The position numbers and the translations under genes were made by a program. The notes under the pieces are model-generated. The model was given only the letters and a program-made list of their open reading frames with translations. It was not told the DNA's origin and did not search any database. From NCBI GenBank assembly GCA_930367205.1, contig OV884012.1, positions 148,381,405 to 148,445,404 of the forward strand: a DNA stretch of 64,000 nucleotides. Direction: 5' to 3'. This document shows, piece after piece, positions 37,280 through 53,180 of this stretch (within the stretch, counting starts at the first letter, position 1; each line of letters starts with the position of its first letter). The stretch is from Acanthosoma haemorrhoidale. Its lineage: Eukaryota > Arthropoda > Insecta > Hemiptera > Acanthosomatidae.

Positions 37280-37726
37280 TGTTACAATTAACATATGTAC
37301 ATAATTACAATTTTCAAAAAAATTGAGATACAATTATTTTATTGGAAGTGATACCGTGCTCCCAAATAAAATGATAGCCAAATTTATTTTAACATGTTGG
37401 AATAATGAAATTGCAAGAGTGCCAAGCAAAGTACAAAATTTACTAAACCTACTACAACTATTTTCATTAAGGTACATAAGCATATATATAATAAGTTCCA
37501 TTTATTTGTATGAAGAAATAAATTTCTAAATTTTAATCAAACAATCCATAAAATCGTTTTAAAGTTCATGTAACACAATTTGTACTTCCAAGAAACAAAT
37601 TGTAGATATCAAACAGGACAGTGTTTACCGTTACCGACCTGTCAAATCCAGTATTTTCAAATGTAACACATCAATGAATTTTTCATAGCTTGTTATATAA
37701 TTCACACTACATAGATATATTATAGA

Positions 37727-40620
<2,894 letters not shown>

Positions 40621-40752
40621 AAAATTGAGAAGCCATTTTTGGAAGCTGTAGAAATGACATTAGGGGACAGGTACACTGAAAATGTTGAAAACATTTATAA
40701 AGTGACGATAAAGCTGATAATAGAAACTTTAGTGAAAGGCTACAACACATGA
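40621..40752 (+). CDS. Globin, last coding exon (helices G-H)
   Basis: After the acceptor at 40620 the exon opens KIEKPFLEAVEMTLGDRYT and continues ENVENIYKVTIKLIIETLVK, then GYNT and a TGA at 40750-40752. The spacing fits the globin C-terminal third: G helix (FLEAVEMTLGDRYT), GH turn, H helix (ENVENIYKVTIKLIIETLVKGY). It encodes 43 residues in phase 0, as expected if the intron is at the conserved G7.0 position. Insects have several intracellular globins that bind haem and oxygen; this looks like one of those and not a secreted haemoglobin, but the haem-binding E7 and F8 histidines lie in an upstream exon that I could not find. The 3' UTR follows, with an AATAAA at 40971. A neuroglobin- or cytoglobin-like label would be a guess. 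Confidence 0.7.
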   Translation, partial: KIEKPFLEAVEMTLGDRYTENVENIYKVTIKLIIETLVKGYNT

Positions 40753-43700
40753 AAATATGGAAACAAGATACACTTCAAAGATGTCCCAATACCGCCAAAG
40801 CTTAGAGAAAAGAATGGATACTGAAACTAAATAAGTCTTTGTGACTTGCCAGTACAGGATTTTATTTACATGTTTATGTCATGTCCATTGACTTTAAGAA
40901 AGAGTAAGTGTAATATATTATGTGGTGGAAGTGATTATTATGTATAAATATAAATGTAAATCTTCTATTTAATAAAATATCTCCAATGGAGATATTTTGA
41001 ATGTATAAAATAAAAAACAATGGAAAAAAATATTAAATGCACTTGTAAATGTTAAAAAAAAAATTAAAAAAAAAAAAAAATTGAAAATAATTTTATACAA
41101 GACTAGTTACCAAGTTAAGTGTATAAATAGTTAAATAGCATGTTTATTTTGTATTTAAGGAGCTTTAACAATTAAGTGTGATGTCTCATGAAGTAATTTA
41201 TCGCTGAATTTTTGTTTTCAAGATATTTTGTTAATCAAAACATTTTTTGTAATTTAAATGTCTGTTAATTTGTAAAAATGTAAAAAATTATGTTTTGCAT
41301 TCCATACTATCATCACAAAAATCAAGTACCATTTAATGTTTTGCTCATTTACTATTTATGATTAGATATTATTTGTATTTTATTACTACTATTATTTATA
41401 TAATATCAAATTTATCATTAATAATAAACATTAACTTACTGTAAAACCTTGTTAATTCAAAACAAATGAAATGAAGCATTTCATATTTAGTACTGTTCAT
41501 TCTTTAAATTAGCCATTAGTGTAGTCGTGGAATAGGAATGAAAGAGAAGTAATTAGCAACAACAATTATTGTAATAATGACTTATTTCGTTTAGCTAATT
41601 TTTAGTGGATTAACAACTATATCACCCACTCGGGCTGATATTAGTGATTTGTATAAAAATTTATTTATCTGAAGAAAAACAAATTGTAATGGGTAAATAA
41701 AATTATTTGTATGTGTTCCTTAAGTAGACTAATGGTTAAATTAAATTAGACACGGCTACTATTTTGTACTTTACAAAAATAAGTTTTGAAACCAAAAAAT
41801 AATATCCCTTTCCAAGTCGCTGTTAGATTTGGTCAATAATTTGTGTTCTTTCAATCTTTATTCCTAGTTCACTATTTTAAAAACCTTAAAATTTCATTCC
41901 ATACCATGCTTAAAAGCATGAACAATACCTGGTACTTATAGTAAGTAGAACAAAGGGTACTTATTGCCTACTAACCTAGGCAACCTAATAGTGTGTAGTA
42001 ATAACTTCTAGTATGTTAGATTAGGTGGTCTAGGATATTGGGAAAGTACTGAATATAATTAACATAGACACAGCAACTCAGGTAATAGTGCACTCTGAAT
42101 TTCATCATGCAACAAGTAGATTCTTATTCTTATGTACATGTGCATAAAATAATGGTCCAACTACAATTAAGCAATATTCATAAAAAAAATATCACTCATC
42201 TAGTTCATTGTTATACTAGAATATAATCATCAATATTATTATAGCAATGTCACATATAAATTGTAAACTTTTAATTTGTACATTGAAAGTGATTTATTGT
42301 AATTTTCCATTCATTTTCATTTAATGAATATTCTAATTTTGAAATTATATGTCAAAATTAACAAGGTTTTAGAAAGTATGCTTATTATAAATGAACAATA
42401 ATTTAAACTGCAATAATAAGGAAAGTTTTCCAAAAACAAACATATCATAAACTACAATTTTCCAGTAAGAATGGTGCACTAAATTTGAATAATTTTTATT
42501 TTCATTGGAAATATTAATCGTCGATTCAACAAGCATGGCATATTAAGCACAGTATATATTTTATGGTTTAAAATTTTCTGTTCTTTTCCAGTAGTAAAAC
42601 TACAATTTAATGCTTATTAACTATTCTTATTAACTAGTCTCCACAGTACTGAAAATTGTTTGAAAGTTTTCTACCATTTTTTTTTCAATACGTACAATGT
42701 GTTCAATATTTTAGAATAGAGCTATACTTCACCTCAATTGTAATTTATAGAAATATTAAATTGTCTTTAATCCTTACATAATATTTATCAATGGCTGATT
42801 TATAAATAACTGTATTGATTTTGACTACACAAATATATTGATATCTGTTTATATTGCATAATGTTGTATTCTTAAGGAGAAAATAATATACGTAATATTT
42901 TCAATTATTCCATTGAAAAAATTGTATTGTGCCAATGTAATTGTTAATCTTATTTTAATTAAAAAATTCTCAAAAATAAGGTAAAATAAAACACAAAGGT
43001 CTAAAAGCATCCTTTTTTCTTCCTTCTGAAAATTGAAAATAGTCAAAAAGAGTTTTTAAATTTTTGCGAAAACAATCAAATAAAAATATGATACATTATT
43101 ATGAAATAATACTCAGCACAAAACTTTTTTTTTTCATGACAAGGTTTAGAGGCAGAAATATTAATTAAATATGATTTCTAGAACTTAAATCTATACATTT
43201 TATAAAAACTAAAATACAGAGTTCAGAATTATTTTCAAATAAGGTTTTATAAATGTTTACAGAATTTTATTTAACAAAAATCAATTCATCACTTTAAACT
43301 GCCGACTTGTAACTGATGTGACAATGTTGTTTCCGAACTAGCTTGCCTTAAATGAAAATGTAATGTGGCACCATTTTTACTGATATTATAACAAAATATG
43401 TACATATGAATAAAAAGGAAGCTTCATTAAGCATATATTGTATTACGTACAAGAATGTGTATTGAGTAGACAAAAAAAATAAAGCAATTACAGAACTGAT
43501 ACAATACCAATGGGCACATTTGTAAATTTTAGGAAACTTATTTGTGAAATTCCCAACATTAATGAAACAATATGCACTAAGATGAAAAAATAGTTTTGAC
43601 ACAAATGACCCCTAGTCAATTGCCAATTGTAATCTAGAGATAAATGTTGTATATGTAAGAGAACGAATATTTGTAATTTATTGTTATAAACTAGAATATT

Positions 43701-46700
43701 TACTAACAGAATGAGTTTAATATTGCAAATAAAAAGTATTGTAATAAGTATGTAGTCATTAATGTCGAACCTTTTTTTATTTAATTTTTGATTTAAATCG
43801 TACTTTCAGACTTGACTAACTGAACTGACAGTGGTCTGATCTAGAAAAGGACAATATCAAGTTCAATCGAACAGATCAGGCCAACATCAAACTGCATATG
43901 TACAGGATGCAGAGGGATGGGTTGCACAGATTAAACAGACAAACAAATATACTCATATTCGATTTATATGTATAACATCTTGGAAGTGACATACAATCAG
44001 GTAATATTTTTCTTAAAATTACCAGACATAAACAAAAGCCAGAAAATGCTAAAAAGTGGGAAGTGGTCAGCATTGTTACCACATTTGTAAGACATATTTA
44101 TTTAAATAAAAAACACACAATTTGAAAAAAGGTTATAAATAAGAAAAAATACTTAATATTATTTTAATAGATTAAATAAAAATAATTGATACTTTTTTAG
44201 GCCCTTACTATCTTTGAAAAAGCCATAATATAACATTTTCAGCTATGTGTTACAGCAGAATTAAAATGTTAAAAACTCTCAATAACGTGAAATATTTTTT
44301 CTGGTACCAATTACTGCTTATATCATATATATACCAATTAAAATTGTTTATAAACTAGTTCACTGCAGACTGGTAGGATCATAACATGAAAAATGCGATA
44401 TTAAACTTCAGGAGACATTTCTACAGGTCTGTTCTAACTCATATACCTCTATTTCTTTTACATATTCCTTGGAAGTGCAGATATGTAGGACTGGCTAATG
44501 GAGCATAAACCTTGCTGGTTATCAAATTATCTTTAAAATTACAAAATATTATTATAAAATTAAAACTAGTAAATAATCAGCTTATTATAATAAAAATATA
44601 CTGGGCTAACAAATAACCTCAAGCTTTTCTGTAACCCTCTCTCCCTCTATGCTCATATGCATACCTACACAATAAACTATTTCAACACTCATTACATCAA
44701 AAATATACAAAGATTATTATATCAAATATGAAAATTTTAAAAACAAGTTTGTTGATAAAATATATAACCAAATATTTCAGTAAAATCCATAGGTCAAAAT
44801 TTTACCACTCTGGTCATAAACGATTCCTGGTTGATTTTTCCTCATACAGGAAAAACTAATACCCTAAAGCCAGGACAACTAATACATCTCTCATAAATTC
44901 CGATATGCTCAAATTCCAGTGTGGAGCTGTTAGAATTTCAAAACTTTGGCGAGTATATAAAGACTGTACCATAGCATTGCACATAATAAGGAGTAACAAT
45001 ATCTATATAATAACATCATTATGACAATATATAATTTTTAAATAAATTCTAGCAATGAGACATGTATTAATTAGTTCCCCCGGTGCTGGCGTATGAGGAA
45101 AAAACTACTGGCAGGTGTATAACTGTAATTGGTTAATGCTCTTAAAAACCAGTACCTTATAGGCAAATGAAAACGTTTTATAACTTTATACTAGTTAATT
45201 GTTTATCCTAAGGTATAATTTTATCCATAATTAACTATAAATATTAAAAGAATAATTCCTAATTACTCTCTCTTGATTGATTTGCTTTGTTTTATTGAAT
45301 TATTTTTATGACCATAAAGATTCAAAAACAGTTTCTCTATCATGCCAAATTGATAATAGGCAATATATGAAATCAACATGGGAATTTACAACTGCGGACA
45401 CAGCTGTTTTATTTGAATATTTTAAAAAAAGTGTCCATTAATTTAATTTTATGACTTTTTGTTATTGTAGCCAGCAGCCTCCTAAACATATTATACATAT
45501 TCTTTAAGAGCACGTCAAGTAACTTATTTTGATGCACTATGCAATCCACTATGAAATAAAATCTTTATGCCACTACACTGATTAACCTATTAATGACACC
45601 AATTACTTTTATTTTTAGCAACATCAGAAATAAAATGAAACTACCAAGCAAAATATCATGTACCTACAAAAATCTCCTGTTGAGTTCAAGTTACAAACGC
45701 AATTTTAATCACAGTTTTTATGATTATTATATAGATAATTTTAATGATAAATTATATACAATTTTATTGTGAAATCACAATTTAAAAATAAAAACTGCAT
45801 ATTATTAATTGGGGCGTAGAGATCATTAATTTACTCACTCAATAGGATAGTATTTTTAATTATTAGTTAATTAATTAACTATAACATAATTTACCATGGT
45901 TATTTATCCCACCATTGAGGCAATATATGAAATCAACATCCATAACATCATTTCTCTTAGTAACACATAGAATGAGTTACAATTCAACAAAACAAACTAC
46001 AGTTATAAATAGAAAACAAAAAATCCATAATTATAATCAGGACAACAGGATCTCCAATTTGATACTCAATATAATAGATTTTTTATTATTTTTAATTAAC
46101 AAATAATTAATTACTTATATGTTTATTGAAATGAAAATATTTTTCATGTTGTCGGAGAATCTTGATTTAAAATTTAATGTTCATGGACCAAACAGGGGAT
46201 TCACATAAGGCAGGACAGGTTGATTGACATAAAGATACATGGGGTTTCTGGGACAGAGATTTTGAAAAAAATCAACAAAACTCTAATTTTGAGAAACTGA
46301 AGCATCTGCACCATAGAATTGTATGGTAATAGTAAATCGATTCTTTCTCACTGATTGCTTGGCACATGGCCGATAAGAAAAGTGTATTTCCTACCCAGCA
46401 GGAGCTAATAGGGAATGGTTCTTTTCACATGTTCTTGTCAGTAATTAGGAACTATGCTAAGTTATAGTAAGGTACCAAACGAATGAGCTCAATGAAACTT
46501 GAATATAGGAAAATTGAGCTCATTCTAGGTTTGAAAATTAAAAACAAAAAGTATTGATTCATTTTTTGGTCTCAAAGAAAACGAATTTTAAATAAACTCT
46601 CTTTCTGTGTTGCTGATTGGGTACAGGAAAAAGTTTAATGAAATGTGGAAGTTGAAATGAAAGAGTGAAATAAAAATAATATGACAAAAGTCAAGCCATT

Positions 46701-47680
46701 GCTTAACTTTAAAAAACAAACAAAAAAAAATTCAATTAAGAAACAGTTTAGGATAAATAATGGAGGTGTGATAATATTTTAATACCATGATCATAAAATA
46801 TGGAATTCAACACAAAATAATAACAACAACACAAATAAATAAAAAGTACATTGTGTGGATAAATAGGACGGTAGGTAAAAACATAGTTAAACAATGAATA
46901 ATGGATTAAATCTTTATTTATTAACATAAATAAGGGCACTTCAATGATTTATTTACATAAAAATAACTTATTATTAGGTATAAAACTGATGAAAAAATAG
47001 TAAAACTTTTATAGATATTATAATAGGTCATCACCATCCTATTCTATGTTTATCTGTTATCATAAGTAAGCTGTGTACTAATTTAAGGAGCTAATTAACT
47101 GTCATAAGGTTTGAACTTGAATATGCATGTTAACTTAATTAACCATCATATACAGCATTATTTAATTCATAATTCCATTATGTCGGGTTCTCTACAGGGC
47201 ATGAATCACAAAAGTGAGTATTATTGATACACCTAATACAGATTAAGGAAATTAATTTTGTCTTTAAAATTTGTGTGAACGGTTCATGACTCTTTCTGTT
47301 TGAGAGTGGCTACCACACAAGCTAGGCATAGCTCACTTTCACGCTTCATGAGAACCGAGCATTACAGTTGCATGCAAACTCAACTTCCAAGTATTATGGG
47401 GTAAATCACATAAAAGATCCATAAACACAAATGTATATATTTCAATTTATAATACTTCATCTCATCCTGCACATAAAAAAATATTTCATAAGGAACTTAT
47501 AATATAAAATCAAACTAATTGATAAATAAGTTATTTGCTGATTGAGTGACATAATTCACTCCCTTATTTTTAAATTTTGCGGGCTAAGGGATTAGAAAGA
47601 TAGAGATAGATTATATTATGTAAATAATTGTAATGCAGCATGATATATTGCATAAAATCTGAAACTAACTTTAAAAATTA
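40753..47680. other. Globin 3' UTR followed by a long AT-rich gene-free stretch
   Basis: The first few hundred bases are probably globin 3' UTR. A near-perfect palindrome at 40974-40998 (AAAATATCTCCA facing TGGAGATATTTT) overlaps the candidate polyadenylation signal. The remaining roughly 6.5 kb is very AT-rich; short frames such as 43348-43602 and 43876-44082 look random. I see no gene or repeat family there. Confidence 0.5.
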
Positions 47681-47689
47681 GCAAACTGA

Positions 47690-48475
47690 ATGCATTGCAG
47701 TCCCATCTGTTGAATAGAATGTAAACTAGTCTCATTACATGGCATAAGAGAGAAATATTTAGAGTGGGAGGAAAGTATTTCATAGAAAAAATTAACATGG
47801 AGCGCTACCTACCTGTTGGTTGATAGTTGGAACTACAAAGCAAAAATGACATTTTTATTGCATTGCAGCACTATCTATTGAGTTCTTTTTTTTGTTTTCC
47901 ATATCCCCTTGTTATAAAATTATACAATCAAATATAGAATCTGACAATGAATCTATTTACATATAGGTCATTAGATGTCCTGTATCTTGCCAACATTTTA
48001 TATAATTGTTAATATGTTAACATTGTGATTAGTTAAATCCTATGTAAATTATACATCGTCTATATAAATTTAAAATAGGTGATGGGCTCACCTCATGGAT
48101 CATCTATTGAGTGGCACAAGAACTAAGTCATGTATTGACTGGAGAAGTTTATCTCCTATGCGATCCTGAAAACCTGGTACTAAATAAAATTTTTCTTACA
48201 GTCCAGCTAGAACCAGTTAATTCTATCTCCACTCAATGGGACTGCAGGGCAATTAATAAGCTGTTTAGTTCCAACTATCAATCAACCAGTAGTGCTGCAT
48301 ATAATTTTTTTTAATGAAGTACTGTCCTCCTGCTCTAAATATCTCTCTCACTTGCCAACCTTAACTGAGGCTAGTTCTCTTTTCGCTCAACAGATGGCAC
48401 TGCAATGCACTAAATTTGCTATTTTTTAAATTAGTTTCATTTTTTAACCAATAGATAGAGCTGTTAAAATGGATT
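47690..48475. repeat. Cluster of CATTGCAGtgcCATCTGTTGA-like motifs in both orientations
   Basis: Related words lie in plus orientation at about 47692 (CATTGCAGTCCCATCTGTTG), 47800 (GAGCGCTACCTACCTGTTGG) and 47863 (CATTGCAGCACTATCTATTG), and inverted at about 48234, 48265, 48393 (CAACAGATGGCACTGCAATG) and 48450. A longer inverted pair shares TTGATAGTTGGAACT (about 47820 and 48268). The arrangement resembles a decayed palindromic repeat or MITE cluster. Confidence 0.6.
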
Positions 48476-48916
48476 GGAAAAGTTTCTTGAGCTACAATGA
48501 CATCTCCTAATTTTAATGTTATCAAAAGGAAAATTACTGGCAGGTGAGAAGCAGAATAATGTACTTTATTGTCATGTACTAACAACTAAACCTTTATCTA
48601 CATTATATATTCCAACCAGCTATTCTGAAATTTCTCCTCAATCAGGTGCCCTAAGACACTCACTTTGTTTCTTTTATTTAATTTCCTCTACATTACACTA
48701 CATTTTGTATCATTTAGTTATACAAATCAGATAGTAGAAAACTTATCTCAAATTATATTCAGGAAAGGTACAAATTGCTTTCCTAATTGGCAAATAAAGA
48801 CCTAATTTACTATTCAATTAAGTACAACTGTATAGGCTGAGAAAAATATGAACATTCTAAAAACTTTGTCAGACAATCCAGGTATCCTTAGTTAATTCTA
48901 CCATTAAATTTCAAAT

Positions 48917-51183
48917 GATTTGCAGGACCAACAAAAAGGCGAAGGAAGGAATCTACACTATGCAGCTTGAAAATACTGAAAAATTGATACCACTTGTGCA
49001 CAGGAAATCTTTAGGAAAATCCCCGTCCCATACCTTTTCATTAGTTTCACATATTAGGAAGTCCCTTATATTCAGAAAATTTGATTAAATTCAATTACTC
49101 CCATTACTTGTGTCTGATCCTCTGAAAAATTTCATTTGATTCAAGCTACGCTTGAAAATTTACCTCACTAATGCTGGTTGATTAACCGCATACATTCATA
49201 ACAGAAGCAGTAGATCTAACTCCCAACCTTTAATTAAGCTGGTTCATTAAACTCTATGTGCTATTAATCTTTAAGGGTTAGTATTTGACTCTTTTAAGTA
49301 TAGATTAGAAAGCATTGAAAGGTCAAACATTGTATTGTAAGCATCACTTACTTGATGTCCTTCCACCTAGTATCCCAGTGTAATCGGAGGCACTTCGCCT
49401 TATTTCTTACATCATTTTAATGTAATATTTTTTTTATACTTTATTTTTCCAGTACTCTGAGGAAGTACTTTTTTACCTTTTTTATTAATATTGGAATGGC
49501 AGCAGATGGACAATCTTGTGAAAAAGGATTTTGTGGATGCTCACAACCATCCGGATTAATAATGATTTATTTCAAGCCTTACCTCAACAGCGAAGATTAT
49601 CTTCTCAAGGCCAGTGTGAGATAGCTAATATATATAATCTAAAGTGCAATATAAAAATAGTGAAAAATTCCATACAAGAGAACAAAGGAAATCCCTAACG
49701 AGCAAAGATATTCATAATATTAAGCAGACATTCAACGACTGATTTGGCTACTCACAGTGAACTTGAATCCACAGTCAATTAATTGAAAAGTGTGGACAAT
49801 GCACATGTGGAGGTATTAGTCGATGGGAACAAACTGGAAGGGATATTTTTCCAGGCTAGAAGAATGGAAAAGACATTTTCTTTTTTCCCAGAATTACTGC
49901 AACTTATAAATTGAATAATATAAATATGACCCTTTATATTCTTCTGGAAATAATTGGAAATGTTCCTTTGCCAGGGATGAAATTAATACTGTGTTTTTAT
50001 TCCATACAGTAAAAACATAATAAATACTATTACAGAAGAGAAAGTGGGTGTTAGTGCAACCAAAAAAAATGAAGAACAGTATATGAAGGAATACAATAAT
50101 CTATTGATTTTGAATAAGTTTCTGATTATATAAATAAAAACTAGCACAATATTATAGAACAGTGGGTTGTGTAGGGCTTATTCAAAATTCAGCATTACAT
50201 ACGTTACAACTACAAACCAGTTTGAGTCTCTGATTCAAAAGAGAAAACAAGTAGGGGTAAAAATAGTCCGCTTATACATTTTTTTAGAGTTTGTGATACT
50301 GCTAGACACAATTCATTCAGAATGAAAGATTACTGCATGCAAGCTCATAAATTATCATGAACTCTGCCATAGGATGAAGCTCTTACTAGGTTTAAAGAGA
50401 AATTTAAACCTTTCAGCTTTAATATTTAAAAAAATATTGAAAATGCTAGGAAAATGAAATCTGCCACATCAACTTATAAAACCACTATTTTTTGTCGTAA
50501 CTGTGATTTCAACAATTGGAAAATTGATTGTCATTTTATTTTTTTTACAAGACCAATTAATAATTATAGTCTTTTTTATGAGGACTTAACACCCACACAT
50601 AATGAAATGTACGCAAATAAAGAAAGAGTTATGGATGGACCATCAGGTCTTGGTACAGAAATAATGACAAATGTAATACCAGAGGCTGGCATAGAGGTCA
50701 AAAGTGGAAAATCAGTACAACAGAGAAAACCATGAATATTAAATTATTAAAAAATAATTGAGCCTATGACTGACTGCTACAAGTAAATGCAAAATGGCTA
50801 TGCTTGTGAGGATATATGCAGTTTGGATTGTGGAATATAATTTACCTCTGACTGAATTGTATAAAATAAGAGACTCCTTTAAACAAAGGAGGTCTGCTTT
50901 TAGTATAAAGGTACATAGAAGAGTTAACTAATGGTCTGGCCCTTGATTATCTTCCAATGATCACCAATGAAGTAAATTTATAATTAAATCATATTAATAT
51001 GTCTAAGTAAATGTTTTCTAAATTTTATTTGATTCTTTTAAAGAACTCAGAAGAGCACAGCTATTGCAAACAAATTAGTTTGAGTGATATCTCAATTGAA
51101 CATTTGAAATGCAAGAAATTTGATAGACCTAGCTATGTTGACAAGAGTGTCATCGGTTTGAAGAATAAAAAGAGGATGAAATA
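48917..51183 (+). pseudogene. Decayed, unrecognised multi-exon gene in the left arm
   Basis: Several plus-strand segments have protein-like composition but are broken by stops. After an acceptor-like TTTGCAG at 48916 comes an open segment with TNKKAKEGIYTMQLENTEKL and PLVHRKSLGKSP. At about 49810-49915 is HVEVLVDGNKLEGIFFQA. At about 50360-50735 are DEALTRFKEKFKPFSFNI and, after a stop, YEDLTPTHNEMYANKERVMD ending in QQRKP. The terminal segment (51011-51181) contains LKNSEEHSYCKQISLSDISI and KKRMK, after which the original stop codon is interrupted by the Tigger insertion. I do not recognise the family. It may be one gene or gene plus old repeat. Confidence 0.45.
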
Positions 51184-52149
51184 CAGTTGTCCCTCGATAA
51201 TCCGACACTTTTTAATCGGACGTACTCGGTAGTCCGACGCGCCGCCAGTAGGTCTTACCGGCTGTTTGACCAATGGACCAAAACGTCATAAAGACTCTCA
51301 AGGCACATTACAAAAACCGCCTTTTAATGGATGTTGTCAGTCAACCTAATGATGACATTGCAGCAATTTTGAAATCCTTCAACATTAAGGATGCGATTTT
51401 GAACGCCACATTTGCTTGGCAGCAACTAAAAAGCACAACCCTGATAAAATCTTGGAAGAATATTTGGCCTAATAACCCACATCTTGCAACATGCAACTCT
51501 GCATCTAATGATTATGAATCTATTTTAGAGGCTGCACATGAAATTTGTAACGAAGTGGAAATTGCGCCAGCATCAATTGAATAGTTCAAGAGATGGATTA
51601 TTGAAGACAACCTTGCTACTGATGTGACAGACGCAGAAATAATCCAGGAAGTCGCAACAGTGGATGACGAAATGATCAAGGAGGCAGTGCCGGAGAAAAA
51701 CTTCACTGTAAGCTGTGATGAAGCGTTATCAGCAACCAAAACTTTGCTTCGTTGGTGCGAAGAGAGAGAGTTAGATTTTTCAAACATTTTGATGTTAAAA
51801 GGGATTCAAGAACAAGCAATGACGGACTGCCTGCATAAGAAGAAGCAGAAGAAAATCACAGATTTTTTAACGTGTAAATACATTTTTTTTTACATATGTA
51901 CAACTGTACATTTTATTTTACTTTCTTTCTGTATTTCTTTTACAAACTTATACATATATATGTATGTACTGCCATTTTGTAGCCTAGTTTTAATAAATTA
52001 CATGTATGTATACTGTTTGGTACTTTTTATTAACTTCATTCAAAACTTGTTCAAATGCATTGAGAAAAAAACATCTTTGATAATCCAACATTTTCGGTAA
52101 TCCGACACGCCCCTGGTCCCTTACCTGTCGGATTATCGAGGGACAACTG
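51184..52149 (+). mobile_element. pogo/Tigger-type DNA transposon, internally deleted
   Basis: The inverted ends are CAGTTGTCCCTCGATAATCC on both sides (24-25 bp). TA dinucleotides at 51182-51183 and 52150-52151 are the target duplication. The uninterrupted target site is present in the right arm at 62519-62521. The 966-bp body contains only the C-terminal third of a transposase. Confidence 0.95.
51267..51872 (+). pseudogene. Tigger/Jerky-type transposase C-terminus
   Basis: The frame opens inside the DDE domain with PMDQNVIKTLKAHYKNRLL, the block holding the third catalytic Asp, and continues with FNIKDAILNATFAWQQLK and SWKNIWPNN, typical of Tigger/Jerky/CENP-B-like DDE_1 proteins. An in-frame TAG at 51582-51584 breaks it; the same frame resumes (EIIQEVATVDDEMIKEAVPE) and ends near KQKKITDFL. 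The N-terminal CENP-B-type DNA-binding domain and the first two catalytic Asp are deleted just upstream of PMDQ. The open frame beyond 51872 into the 3' end is probably incidental. Confidence 0.9.
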
Positions 52150-53180
52150 TAGTCAAATTTTGTAAAATGTTTCTTTACCAGTTGAGAGCAACAGTTTTTG
52201 TATTTTAAATATGTTCTTCCACTTCTTTGCAATTGAGTAAAATACATATTTTCTTGTACTACCTCAATTTAGTCTCTTTTCCTAAGTTTCCTCACTTTAT
52301 TTGAATGTAAATCGCAATATTTTTATCGTTCGATTTTACAGTTTGAAATATATTGAATGTTTGTGGAACTTTTGTTTTTGTCACTCCCTAAATGCTAAAT
52401 CTCTTCTCTTGAAAATTTCTTTTTAAATGCATACACAAAATCAGATTTTTTTTAAAAATATATTTTGAACACATTTTCAGGTCAAAATTGTACTTAAATT
52501 AAAAAATATTGATGGGGGTGATTTTTAATAATTTTTTACAGATCATTTTCTATATTACTCCATCTGCACTTTTCAAGATGGAAAAGTAAAAAATATAACA
52601 TAAGAGATTATATTTTTTTCAGAAAGGCTTGAAAAATAGAATCCAGTTTAGAATGATTTTCACACGTTTTGGAAAGGAATGTTTTTTTCTTAAAATGATA
52701 GAATATAATCGACACTGATTTTCACCCATTTCGACATTGATAATGTAAGGGATGTTTTTTGCAAAAGGGTAATAAAATAGGACCGGTTCAAGGGCTAGTT
52801 TCACCTATTTTGAGATTGATAACCTAAGGGATAAAAAGGCTCAGGAGATGGATCAAAACTAGTATGATTTTCTGAGGGAAAAACATCCCTTAGGTTATTA
52901 GTCTATTTCAGCTTTAATTAGTTGAAGCCTTATTTTAGTTTTTGCTTGTACATTATCCAGACTATATATTTTTTACATAGTTTTCTCTGTTTGTTACTGC
53001 ATTAAATAACACTTTAAAGTGATTTAATTAGTTTAAACCTTGGTTAAAATTAATATTGGAATTAATTAATTAATATGTACAATTGTCATTGATATTAATA
53101 TGTGTATTATTAATTAATTTATGTGTAATGTTGGTATTAATTATGCAAAATATTGTAATTAAATAAAGAGTACGTTTTAT

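Larger units (their letters stand above)
48871..53180. repeat. Left arm of an inverted duplication around the myosin light chain gene
   Basis: Two blocks match the right arm in inverted orientation: about 48871-49100 with 63110-63342, and about 50988-53180 (excluding the inserted element at 51184-52149) with 61375-62700. Identity is highest just downstream of the duplicated terminal exon, where more than 200 bp differ at only a few positions, and falls away outward. Both arms end about 15-20 bp past an AATAAAGAGTA signal. About 1.9 kb between the blocks is present only here. Confidence 0.88.
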
